Assembly: GCA_021401465.1 (NCBI GenBank)
Contig: JADDMT010000006.1
Location: 124,001-188,000 of the forward strand
DNA: 64,000 bases
Origin: Teratosphaeria epicoccoides
Lineage: Eukaryota > Ascomycota > Dothideomycetes > Mycosphaerellales > Teratosphaeriaceae
Reading direction: 5' to 3'
The translations under genes were made by a program, and so were the position numbers. A model generated the notes under the pieces. That model saw only the letters and a program-made list of their open reading frames with translations. It had not been told where the DNA came from and ran no database searches. Positions 44,128 to 54,737 of the stretch are shown here, piece after piece (within the stretch, counting starts at the first letter, position 1; each line of letters opens with the position of its first letter).

Positions 44128-46346
44128 TAGGGATGTGCAGACACAGTGTCTCATAATAAGTCACAGTGTCTAAAGATAAGACATAAGACACACGTAATTT
44201 TGTGTCTTACTTCATGACTCATGCGCTAACCAAGAACGGCTAGTGTTGTGGCGGACCGTGCGCGCTAAACCACTTTTGTGCTGTGAATACATGTTGCAAA
44301 CGTCAATTACGCCCAAACCCACCCAATATCATGTATCAGCCCCCCTTTTCCTTTTGCCCTCTGATCCTCCCTCATGTAAATAGGCACAAAATCGACCTCT
44401 TCTTCAATTGCTTGATCAATTGATGGCTCTAAGTCCTCCTTAGGCACCTCTTCATCAAATCCAGCACTAATATTAGTGTAGCAGAAGACTAACTTAGTAG
44501 CTTTTTCAGCACTAAGTCGGTTACGCCTGTTCGAATGGATAAATGAATGGATTGACTAATTCCGCTCTGCTACGCCTGTAGTAGGAGCAATTGAGAGAAC
44601 CTTTAGCGCTAGAGCTGTCAGGTTAGGTAATTCTTCTTCAAATTGGCTCCACTAAAGGGTAATAGGGACCCTCGAAGCAGAACCCCATTTAATGGGGTCT
44701 TTAAAAGGCCCCTGCTGCTTATAGAGCAGTAGTACGTCGCCCCAGAGCCCTATTGCCTTCTCAACGTTGCCGTGGCAATGCTCCTTAGTAATCCAGTCGC
44801 AAGTAGTGTCCAGGAGCTTTTGATTAAGCTCTATAGGCCGCTCTTGGCGTACTGCAGGGTCTGCTAAGTAAGCTATTACCCATGTGGCATGGAATGCTTG
44901 ACTAAATCGATTATCAATCAATGAAACCATCTCTTCATCTGTAATAAGAGGAGATGAAATCGCTGTTTGAGCCAGGAATCGCCACCAGGGTAAGCACCTT
45001 GAGAGCTTTGATTCGTTGGATTCCATGGCAATAGTCACCTTCAAGAAGGGCGCTAGTAGGGCCTTGAATTGATGAGCTTTATGCTAAAACTCTCCATTAC
45101 TGATTTGGTTCCTAATCGAATCAAATTCAGGGCCCTTTTGATTGATATCCTTGTCAAAGATACCAGTTTGAAGGACTGATTAATTATCGATTAGAGAATC
45201 GACAGTATTGACCTTCCCCTGCCACCGTGTTTTGCTAGGCACCTGTGGCTCCTTCCAAACAAACTCCTTTTCACCTGCTACTCTGATAAATACTACTCTT
45301 GCCATGCCATGAACCTTAATCCACTTTGCCAATTCAAGGATCTCCTGCCAAATTGCGTTAATCAATAGGTGCTTAATTAGGTCATTCATCATCAAATTCA
45401 ACCGATGTGCAATGCAGCTAGTAGTGATCAATCCTGAGTGTTGCTAGGCTAATTGACTAGACGCAGAGACCATGTTGGAGGCGTTGTTAGTTACTACGGC
45501 GACAACCTTGCCTTAGAGCTCTGTAATCACTTCATTAATCCCTGTTGCAAGGTATTCCCCTGTATGGGAGTCATATCTAGTAGAAACCGACTTTAAGAAG
45601 GCGCTCCTTCCTGTTTCAGATACAATGACGTAGTTAATAACTGCCTCATTGCGTGGGTTGCTCCAGCCATCGGTTATAACACTTAAGTGCTTTGATTGGT
45701 TAATCCAGTGATCAACCCCTGCTCTGACGCGTTCATAGCATTCATCTAACAGCGATTCTGATAGTGCGTGCCTTCCAGGAGGTGAAAATGCTGGGTTTAG
45801 CTTCCGAATAAACTTTCTGAAAGCAGGGTGGTCGGTGGTTGAAAGGGGTAGTCCAGCTGCGTAGATCCATTCAGCGCAGGCACTAGTAGCTTCCTTGTGC
45901 TCCGATTAGTCCATTTTTGCTATTGTCTTCTGTGTATCGCCTTGTTTGGCCGTAGCAGAGAGCGTAGGGTAGTATCTGTCGATATGTGCATGAACCCTAC
46001 TAGGTTCACGTGATTTCCAGCTCTTAGAGCAATGTTTACATTGCACGTGTGGATGTGGGTTGCCAAGGGTAGCGGTACGTATAACATGCTTCCAGATAGG
46101 GTCCTTAGTGTGTTTTGGCATTGTTTTATTGATATTTGACTAAATTAGGAAGTTATGAAGTGAGTATAGACTCGAGGCATGTGAAAAGAGGCTCAAAATT
46201 CTCTAGCTAAACCCAATTCGGAATACGGGGAAGCCCGGCCGAGGGTCGGCCGAGACCCTGACACAGTGTCACAAAACAAGACACAGTGTCAGAAGTCGAA
46301 TAAGACACGTGTTCTGTGTCTTGTGACTTATCCCCGCACATCCCTA
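44128..46346 (-). mobile_element. hAT-superfamily DNA transposon, complete but inactive
   Basis: 2,219 bp bounded by terminal inverted repeats TAGGGATGTGC (44128-44138) and GCACATCCCTA (46336-46346), and flanked by an exact 8-bp target-site duplication TGTACACT (44120-44127 and 46347-46354), the hAT signature length. Subterminal regions carry repeated ACACAGTGT-type palindromes at both ends (44141-44166 and 46259-46290), as expected for transposase binding. The transposase reads on the minus strand and is full of stops but otherwise in frame. Since the duplication is unmutated while the coding part is riddled with C-to-T-type changes, the copy was probably inactivated soon after insertion. 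Confidence 0.95.
44307..46121 (-). pseudogene. hAT transposase with seven in-frame stops
   Basis: One continuous frame of 605 codons without any indel. From the N-terminus: a BED zinc finger (IWKHVIRTATLG, VQCKHCSKSWKS, HAHIDRYYP), a catalytic region (SVITDGWSNPRNE with the first Asp, VVAVVTNNASNM with the second), CIAHRLNLMMND, WKEPQVPSKTRW, and the C-terminal dimerisation domain ending in the ERN-stop-SIHSFIHSNRRNRL block. Internal stops follow MD, TEL, SQLA, LIDN, NGEF, PITL and AERN. In the last the family has Trp (TGG to TAG); the others fit CAA/CAG to TAA/TAG. No frameshift in 1.8 kb with only C-to-T/G-to-A-type nonsense is the pattern left by RIP. Confidence 0.92.
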
Positions 46347-46354
46347 TGTACACT
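46347..46354. repeat. right target-site duplication of hAT element
   Basis: TGTACACT, identical to 44120-44127. Confidence 0.95.
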
Positions 46355-47125
46355 ACTAGCATTATACGAGAGAGTACAGGGATTCCAGAGCCGTACTTAG
46401 CGTCCTAATCCGACCTCATTTAGGCGACATATCGTTGGTTTTGTTTCTCTCAGCCATCTCGCCAAGCCTCGCTAGCGGCAGAACGCGGGCATTTTGTGGC
46501 TGGACCGGCCCGTGCGACCGAGCTCTGTGCGGGATAGGGCTGCGGCAGCGAGCTTCCCGCTAGCCCATCGCACAAACACTTCACCAAATAACCTGAAGTG
46601 AAGCAGTGTGTCCTGGCTGAACACACCGGCGGCCGTATGGCCCCGATATATCTGTCTGTGCGCCCAAGACATGGCGCAAATGCTTGGCAAGAACGTGTCA
46701 TTCCAGTAGGCGGGACTGCCAAAATCATTCAAAACGAGCACTGAGAGGTCTGCGAAAGGATAGCCCTGGGAATGGTCTGCAGGCCCGTCGGATGGGAGCC
46801 CGGGCCAAATCAGTTTCATCTTGAGGGACCAATCAATTGAAAGATAAAGGACCACGTAGTGAGATCCATCCTACATCCATTGTCAGACGATCGATCATCA
46901 GTCAATATTCTTATTCTGTGGACGAGGGAATTGTAGTAAGCCGCCGGTGACCGTCCTGTATTGCGCTATGGAGCCCCAAGATTGTCTGGCGATGCTGTTT
47001 CATCTGCGTTCCGGCCTCGCGCAAGACAGTTCAAAGAGGCACTTCAGTAGTACGGGAGGATGTCCCAGACTTGACTTGCTCCTTCATCTCTCTTCGTCGC
47101 ATTCGAGGCCCCGCAATTCGAAAAC
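46355..47125. other. intergenic; one doubtful frame
   Basis: A 127-codon minus-strand frame (46472-46855, GTG start; internal Met gives MKLIWPGLPSDGPAD) has protein-like composition but no recognisable domain or clear gene structure. It might be a fragment. Otherwise promoter of the secreted protein at 47126. Confidence 0.4.
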
Positions 47126-47605
47126 ATGCAGTCGATCGTTCTCTGCCTGAGCCTACTCGCTCCAACGGTGCTCGGCCAAGGAGGGCCCACAATGGGTAAC
47201 TGGAAATGTGGAATGACTCCTCCAGCAGAATGGGCGTTATCGAAATTCGGTGTATGCATATATTATTGTCCTTCCTAGCGGGTTCGAACATTCGCTAAGT
47301 CCGTACAGACCGACGGCAACTGCGGACCCCACGAGATAGGAGTTTGCAAAGATCCGTTATATGGCTGCAGGCTGGTTGTTCGTCATGTCATCTCATGCAC
47401 CAGGGAGCCGATTTACTAACGATCGACGATGCAGTGTGCTCAGCAGAACTTCAAGGGTGCTTGGGCGTAAGCAAAAGATCAACATGCTCGTTCGAGGTTG
47501 GAACTGATGGCTGACTTCTGCTGTGCCTTCAGGAATCCGGAAAAAAAGTGCGATTGTTGGTGCAACTACGATCAGCCCCCGCCCAATACCACCGAACATC
47601 ACTAG
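47126..47605 (+). CDS. cysteine-rich secreted protein, family member 2 (four exons)
   Basis: Exons 47126-47251, 47309-47374, 47435-47466 and 47533-47605 give 98 residues. Signal peptide MQSIVLCLSLLAPTVLG with probable cleavage before Gln18. The mature chain has eight cysteines: NWKC, DGNCGPHEIGVCKD, YGC, LCAQQNFKGAWA and KKCDCWCNYD, then a Pro-rich tail PPPNTTEHH with one N-glycosylation sequon. Introns: 57 bp (GTATGC, phase 0), 60 bp (weak GTTGTT donor but a perfect TACTAAC branch point, phase 0) and 66 bp (GTAAGC, CTGAC, phase 2). Core cysteines, F-x-GA-aromatic, C-x-C-W-C and all three intron positions match the gene at 20660-21325. Sits just outside the hAT element, beside broken metabolic genes. 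Likely effector-type protein; activity unknown. Confidence 0.75.
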
Positions 47606-47706
47606 ATCGTTCATGTATTCAGAGAGGGCAAAGAGCCTGCCCGGCGTCCGTACCATTTTCGGCCAGCTGTGCTATTGATGGCATGGCTTGATTTCCCGTA
47701 TCAACA

Positions 47707-48928
47707 TCACACCAAGTCCTTCGCACTGAGGCGGCCCATGGTGACACAAGAGATCTCCGCTGGCGTCAAGACGTGCAACCCATAGCTGCCATCTTCACTC
47801 ATATAGCTGCAATCCTCGCTGAGGCTCGATGCTTCCCACATGGCGTCCCTTTGGCCTTCATCATACTTGTGAGAATGCACAACGAAAATCTTTTCTCCTG
47901 TGCTCAGCTTGATGCCCTCAAACTCGAATTCCTTCAACGGCACGAGGTATTGCGTATGTCTGCTCCGAGCCGCATCCCATTCTCCAATTGCATTCCAGTC
48001 CCGCAGATCGAAGGCTTTATAGCCGAGCTGCTTGTTGGCATGATCAAGAACGTTGAGAATGAAGCGTCTGTTAGCCTCACCAGCGTCGTTGTAGGCTCGC
48101 CACATCCGCTCCTTGTCCTTGCAAGCATCGAGACCAGTAATAATTTGAGCGTTCCTCCGGTCATTGACAGAAGCCTCTTCCACCGGACTATCTCGCGGGC
48201 CTTGAAGGGTTGCAGACCGTTCCGACCAGAGTTCAGCAGCTTCGTCATGGATGAATGAGCCGATCGTCGAGCCTAAAGACAATACAACCCGGGGTTTGTG
48301 CACGTTGGCAGGACTGTCCAACCAGGCCAGACCGTTTTCGTGGGTCCCCAGCAAGCCACTGCAACGGACGTATTGGAAGTTGCTTGGCCTAAGATCTGTT
48401 GATGTCCTTTGCAGCTCATTGCGATCCAGGTCAAGGGCATGGTAGTCGACATGCTTGCCGACAGCATCAATGGCTTTGAGCAGAATATTGGTCTTCCGGA
48501 GACAGCCGCTGCGCAATTCGAGCAGTATAGAGCCTGGTTCTATGTTCTGGGCGATCTCATGGCCGTGTCTTTTTCAGCAGCTCAATCTCGGTGTTGGTCA
48601 TGTGGTATTCCGGGGCATAGGTTACCTCTTCAAAATACTTTAGGCCTCGCTCATCCCAGAGCAACAGGGATGGAAACGAGCGAAGGTTGTCCTTATTTGA
48701 GCCTGCCAGCCCAGCTCTGATCTCGGCACTGAGGTCAAGCAGTTGGTCCTTGCTGCGTATGTTGATAATACTGCAGTTTGTTGACTTTTGTTTCGGAGTT
48801 CGTTTGCCCAATGGTTTGGTAGACGGACTCATGCCGTTGGACTGAGGTGTAGGCACCTGGTCCATGAAGAGTGTCATGACCTCAGCGTACTGCCGCACAC
48901 TTGGATACTTGAGGCTGTTTGTTGACAT
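47707..48928 (-). pseudogene. EasF/EgtD-type SAM methyltransferase, one frameshift
   Basis: Family of histidine/dimethylallyltryptophan N-methyltransferases (Methyltransf_33, EasF-like). N-terminal part 48928-about 48575: IINIRSKDQLLDLSAEIR, LLLWDERGLKYFEEVTYAPEYHMTNTEIELLKK. One extra base in AAAAAGACACGG (48565-48576) then breaks the frame; the rest continues HGHEIAQNIEPGSILLE and LRKTNILLKAIDA, VVLSLGSTIGSF, FILNVLDHANKQLGYKAFD, to stop 47707. The SAM-binding Gly loop reads ELRSGC where ELGSG is usual, a second likely defect. No introns seen. Such enzymes occur in ergothioneine and ergot-type alkaloid pathways, but the product here cannot be inferred. Could be functional if the extra base is an assembly error. 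Confidence 0.8.
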
Positions 48929-49647
48929 GATACTAGACCGACGATCCTGAATGTCTGTTGTCAAGTCATTTGACCATGATCCCCACGGAAGCTCGACCCA
49001 ACAGCAAAAATACTGGATCTGCTATTGCATGATTGCATGACTGCATCTTGACATAGGCATGACTTGCGGTGCAGTTGCCGGACGATCCATACTGGCGGTC
49101 GAGGGTCGTTTCCGGTACCTGCATGTGGTCGACAAAGGAACCGCCAGTTCCTGTATCCTTGGTCATTATGATTTGCTGGAGCACGAATTGGTCATGTCCC
49201 ATAACGGACGAATGTCCTATGTCTGGGCGACGTCCTGTGAAGCGCTCCAACAATCCCGGTCCGATGTCGCCACGAACATGCGCAAGACCATACGTGAGAG
49301 GATTGTCGAGCAGCCGCATGGTGACGTTGGAAGAAGAGCCCAACCTGAGACGCGAGGTTGAGGACGCTCACACCATGGCTTGTGGCACTCGGCATCATGC
49401 ATCGGCGAATCGTCTTGACCTCACAGCCCGCTCGCATTGCCCGTGATGCCGGACGCTGTCGCTTGTGGCACATCGTCGTCACTCATGCCTGACGGCGTCA
49501 TGACAAGGAGAAAGAATATGAGCGCTGTCTCGTGACTTCGCAATGATCTTGATTGTCGCCTGCTCAGATGAGCACAACTGCGCGAGTAATTTGATCGCTG
49601 ATAGCCGAGGCGTACACTCCTCACCAGCGGCAAACTGAGAATCCAGC
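48929..49647. other. intergenic between two broken genes
   Basis: A 125-codon minus-strand frame at 48966-49343 overlaps a similar plus-strand frame. Neither shows a domain. Probably the shared upstream region of the divergent methyltransferase and monooxygenase genes. Confidence 0.4.
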
Positions 49648-50921
49648 ATGCCACATTCGCAAACAGCGGGCGAGTCCTGCGTGGACCTCCTGATCGTAGG
49701 TTCGTCTCCTCGACTCCAATGGAGGCATGCCCGAATTGACTTCTCGCCGTCTGGGGCTGGCCCGTCTGGTTTGTTGCTGGCTACGTGGGCATCTCAATTC
49801 AAGCTCTCGACTCTTCTAATCCCCAAGAGTTCACAGAGAGTCCAAACTGGTCATGCAGACAGCTTCCATTCCAGAACTCTAGAAATCTTCGAGAGCTTTG
49901 GGCTTTGTCATCAAATACTCCAGAATCGCTGTCCCATTCATGAAATCTGTTCATGGAACACAGATCCGGCGAATTCGAACTCCGTACAATGCACGCAAAG
50001 AGTGGACGCGCAGCCGCGACATCTCTCAAGATATTCTCAAGTCAGCCTGAGCCAAGGGACGATCGAGCATATCCTGCTTAGCCATCTTGAAGGCAAGGGC
50101 AAAGTACGCGTTGAGCGAAGCTGTATGCCGGAGACTTTGTGTATTGAAGACGGCGATTGGAATGACCACCCAGTGTCGGTCACTCTGCGCAGGCTCAATG
50201 ATGAGGGCACAGTATACTCAAGTGATATTGAGCAACCGGCATCTGAGATTGTGAGAGCCAAGTACCTGGCAGGTTGTGATGGTGCGCACAGTTGGGTGAG
50301 GCGACAGGTTAATATCCCGATGGAGGGCGAGAAAAGAGAAGTGTATTTCGGTATGATGGACATAGTGCCATTGACCAGTTTCCCGGACGTTCGCAAATCC
50401 TGTGTCATACATTCCAGCAATGGCAGCGTTATGACTGTCCCGCGAGAGGACAGATTGGTACGCTTCTATGTCCAAATGGGCGAAACAGCAACGAAGGGGA
50501 GTTTGATGTCTCGTCCGTGACCGCGGAAACGATCCTTGCGAAAGCACGTGAAGCACTCCACCCGTACACTTTGGGTTTTCGAATATGCGACTGGCAGTCG
50601 GTCTATACGGTTGGGCAGCGAGTGGCGTCGTCCTTCAGCTTTCGAGACCGCATCTTCTTATGTGGCGATGCAGTACACGCTCACATGCCAATGCTGGGAC
50701 AAGGCATGAATGTCAGCATGCAAGATTCCTACAATCTGGGTTGGAAGCTCGGCCGTGTCAGTAGTTTGCCGTCCAGCCATGCGCTGTTGATGCACCTATA
50801 TAGTTATCAGGAGAGAATCTAGAAGGATGACAGAGACATTGCGGAGACACTTAATCGCCAGACGCTTAGGAGGACGGAAGGCGCCCAGATTCCTCATGAC
50901 TTAGGCTTGTCATTCATCTGA
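49648..50921 (+). pseudogene. FAD-dependent aromatic monooxygenase (phenol hydroxylase type), broken
   Basis: FAD_binding_3-type hydroxylase. The FAD motif GAGPSGLLLATW is separated from VDLLIVG by an 18-codon insert (49699-49752) that looks like a retained intron: it starts GTTCGT, but the expected 3' AG now reads TG. HADSFHSRTLEIFESFGL, LSQGTIEHILLSHL, YLAGCDGAHSWVRRQV, and IFLCGDAVHAHMPMLGQGMNVSMQDSYNLGWKL follow. The frame shifts by one base at ACGAAGGGG (about 50492-50500), and TAG at 50820 interrupts YQERI-KDD. The C-terminal thioredoxin-like domain of phenol hydroxylases is missing. Divergent from the EasF-like gene. Confidence 0.82.
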
Positions 50922-51389
50922 CTCCGACACGACAAGGCAGTGACTGCCACCGTTCTCAGTCCTGCTATCCTTCAGGGCCAGGGAGGTGCTCGAAATCCCC
51001 TTGTTCGCCGACCATTGCGGTTTCCATTTCTCGTGACTACTTCTAAATTCGCTCTCTTCAGTGGCCGTGGGCACGGCAGCGTCTAGGGCATCGTCTCGGA
51101 CATGGTGACGCCTTCTAGGTGGAGCGAGCGGCACCATGCATCGGTGAGCAGGCGGGCCAATTGTGAACTCGGCTGTCACGATGATCGAGCTGGGCTGCAT
51201 TGCTTCAATCTACTGCTCGTCAAGCGCCTCTCTCACGATGGAAATGCTGCGCATCTTAGGATACTCTTCTTTGATCCAGCGTTCTTTCGCCGTCTCGACA
51301 TTACTATACCTCTCCTTCCACATCGCGGTCCTCATGGTGTCCACATATCCGACAATGCCCGCACTGTCGCCTGGGGCCTGCCAGCTGAT
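50910..51389 (-). pseudogene. unidentified degraded ORF with in-frame TAG
   Basis: The minus-strand frame reads GIVGYVDTMRTAMWKERY and WIKEEYPKMRSISIVREALDEQ, then TAG at 51212-51210, then IEAMQPSSIIVTAEFTIGPP to a stop near 50910. The composition is protein-like across the stop, and CAG to TAG would explain it. I do not recognise the family. It may be a third member of the decayed cluster or an exon of a larger lost gene. Its 3' end touches the end of the monooxygenase remnant. Confidence 0.3.
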
Positions 51390-53104
51390 TTAAGCATGGA
51401 TTGCGCAAAATCGCTCCGCAGAAAACTCGCGCGCAAAGTGCTTGGTCTCGCATTCATGGGTCTGAAGGAAAGCCGAATTGTTTGGCATCAGATTTGCTGT
51501 CTTGTGGTGATGGTGATCACGGTTGATGGTTGCGGTCAACGGCTGTGTTTGAAGCCCCTCGGTTGACGTCTGCAGTTGACGGTTACTTGGAGTAAGCGAA
51601 TGCTAAGCTAGCTTGTCAACACTGGTGATGTAGAAGATGAGTGCGAGCCAAAGCAAGTGTTCTCCCATGGCCATTGCCTCCATAGCCTGGGGAAGGGTTT
51701 TCTGATTGTTGATACAGCACTTGCGCTGCAACGAGCTGTTTCTCGTTCGTTCCGATGAAGTGAACAGCACTTAGGAACGTTAGTCGCCCAGACTATTGCC
51801 ATTAGACGCCATGCATCCGGCACGAGACAATGCTGGATACCTGCTTCTGCTCAGGTCTCGATGAGCTGTATTTGGTAAATTTCTGCTGTCTTCCAGAGTC
51901 AGCGGCCAGCCAGCTTGCTTTGTAAGATATGACTCCTGTCACCTAGAGCATTCCGCTCTAGTTCCTCTGGAGTCCTTGGAAAGCGCTCCGTCTCCTCTAG
52001 GGTCAGTATGTTCCTCAAGCCCACGCGGTCAGCATATTGACGATAGTTCGTTCCAAGCTATTCCAGACTCGTGATCATGTATCCAGCGCGCACGTGCCTA
52101 TGTCGCTGTTGATGGATGCATGAGCTTCGAGACGGGTCTTGGCCAGTATCGCATTGCAAGTCAAATTCAATGCTTTGCTCCTATCCATGGCGGGGCCTTG
52201 TCCGCAAAATCTGTTACATCAGTATACACTGGCACTGGTCAGATCCAGGCTGAACACTGCCCCGTCTCTGCAACACATCGACGGCTCCTCGGCAACTAAG
52301 TGTCGTAGGGGTCAGAGACAATAACACAGAAAGCAAACAACTTTCTGTGTTGTTTACACTGTGGGCGAAGACCAGAGCGTAGCGTGATGCGCAGCGACGC
52401 TTCATCTGATCGGCCAATGAGTCCACAGGGTCTGCATGTTCGGCATCCAGCCTGCGCGCTCGGTATCGCCATACGCAATCCAACCCAGTGATTGTCGTTC
52501 GCGCTATGCGTTTCGCCTAAGACCATGGAGGAATGCTCTGAGGACCAAAGCCATTGCTAAGAGGCATACCCTAACAGACGAGCGGAACTCGCGCTCCAAT
52601 ACTCGATTAGCAGTATCCATAGGGTACTGCTGTGTTGGAAGAAAAAGGCCTACAACGTCTGGGATTCCACTGAAGAGGCACCTCGGTGTGCAGCTGTCGT
52701 TTGGGGGGGGACGGCTGCATCGCACATAGCGCCGGATAGATTAGACAGAGCGTGGGTGTAATCAACGAAAACCATACGTGTTACTTCGAGAGCGAAAGGA
52801 AGCGAGCACTGGGAACGATTTTGGAGGAGATAAGGTCGACTCAGATAACCACTTCCTTCACCCGCTCCACCATCACAGCCAGACATATCCAGATCATCCA
52901 AGGCCGCCTAGCGCGCAGCACTGCGCGACATCTTTAAAAGCAAATCGCATTCCGTGAAGACGCGGGCTTCGGGCTTCTTGCGTGGTGCGTGTTGGTGGTT
53001 CAGAGTCTTGCGTTTAAACAGTTCACATTCGAGCCAAATCCGCCACACCTGGTTTGGCACGGAGTCTACCGAGGCAGCAAGCCCCGGATACGTCTTGCGT
53101 TTCA

Positions 53105-53135
<31 letters not shown>

Positions 53136-54737
53136 CACAGTCGACTGACTCACAGCGATCATCGCGTGGCTCGACGGGAATCAGGAGTCCCGCTCTGCCG
53201 GCCCTACATCGGTTGTCTCGTCGTCGATTCACGATACGCACACATCGAGGCCATCCGGGGCGGCACACTGACTGATCTGAGTCCACGGTCTTTGACGGCG
53301 CCGGATTTGAATAGCTGACACAACAGCAACACTGGTGTCCGACGGTCCGTGGAAACGGTGCATGCGCCATTCGTACCGCCGCAGCCGGCTTTGCCGACAT
53401 CACCTTTGTTCGGCGGCTTCAGACCCTCCCCTGAATCATGTTGGCCCCTGTCACGAACTTCACGACGAGTCGAAGCCACTATCCGGTGTCTGGATCTTGA
53501 ACACATTTGGCCGACGGCTGTGTCGCGCGCGCCTTTGCCGTCATCGTGATGCGAGTTTGCCATCGTGAGCATGATGGCTGCGATCCCTGTCCTAGCTCCG
53601 ATAGGAATGATGAATGATGATAGTCTTGAGACTTGCAGGCTAGCAGCACACCGGGAGTCTCCATTTGCTTTCTTTCGCAATGGCCGAGAAGCGGGTTTCC
53701 CATACACGTGGTCACGGAACCGCGTGGCTGATGGCATGGTTCTCTCCATCTGGGGAATCATTTGTTCAGTAGTCCTGTGTCTGGGATCCCTTGCACATCT
53801 CCAAACACACCCACACCACCTTACGATGTATAGAACCATCAGCACAATGTGTACAGCTCGATCCATGCAAAGTTTTCGACCACAACGAATGCGGCATTCC
53901 ATTCTTCGTTGCACCTTACGTCTGACCTCCTGTCTCAATGGCGTGGAGTCTCGCAGAGTTTGCGGCGTCGGGTGAAGCTAGTCTTTGGGACTGGGATCGC
54001 TTATCTCTGACCAACGACTCCGACACAGCTCCAAGTCGTCAGGCGTATGCCAAGAAGCGCAAAGCGAAGAAGCCTCGTTGAGAGGTCTTGGCCTTATCCG
54101 CGTCTCTTTCTGGAGACCGTGGACTCGATCCGCATGTAGGACTAGTCCATGTTCTGTTGTTCGTTAGTGCGTTCCGGAAGACTTCTAGCATGCTGGCAAA
54201 GCTTCGATCGAGCTTCACTCCAGCTTGGATCTTATGGACAGACGCACGGGTGGGCCCGGATATCATGGTTACAAACACGTTTGTTGAGCCTACTGCTGTC
54301 GTCTAAAGCTAGATAAGGTGAGTTCGCGGATTGCGGCTGGAGTGTCTAGTATGCTGCCGTCGATGCCCGGCATGCATCACTGATCTCTGGCGTCCAAAAC
54401 AACACGCGACCACGAAGCCGGGCCGATATGGTCTTATGTTGGGGCTGATCGAGGTTTTGATAGGTTGCTTGTCGGGTCGGGGAGCCTTGTCCAAAGCTAC
54501 CATTGTGGCACGGATAGTCCCTGTGCTCAAAGAGCTTTAATAGTCACCTCAATTCCACGCGATCCGACGAGGTACCCTTCGATCGACATCCGCAATCGAG
54601 CGTTTCGGCTGAGTCTTCCTCTCTCAGCTCTTGCTTGCTGCTTCCACAGCTCTTGCTCTCTGTATAAGCCTGCAGCATCCGCCTTTCCACCACTCCCAAG
54701 CCCCTCTCTTGGTTGAGCGAGCCAGGCCGAGAACATC
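51390..54737. other. 3.3 kb gene-poor stretch with a 29-nt poly-C tract
   Basis: No supported gene. Plus- and minus-strand frames around 53,200-54,000 overlap and are inflated by G/C bias; a 47-codon frame at 53938-54081 (MAWSLAEFAASGEASLWDWD) could be the last exon of something unrecognised. A G8 run lies at 52703-52710. Confidence 0.45.
53105..53133. repeat. poly-C tract, about 29 nt
   Basis: Uninterrupted cytosines. Length in an assembly is uncertain. Confidence 0.85.

Noticed and set aside
46472..46855. 127-codon minus-strand frame near the hAT element
   Set aside because: GTG start, no family recognised; kept only as a doubtful fragment in the intergenic note.
53204..53938. 244-codon minus-strand frame with Gly-rich neighbour
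   Set aside because: Overlaps similarly long frames on the other strand; the Gly/Pro runs come from the poly-C tract.
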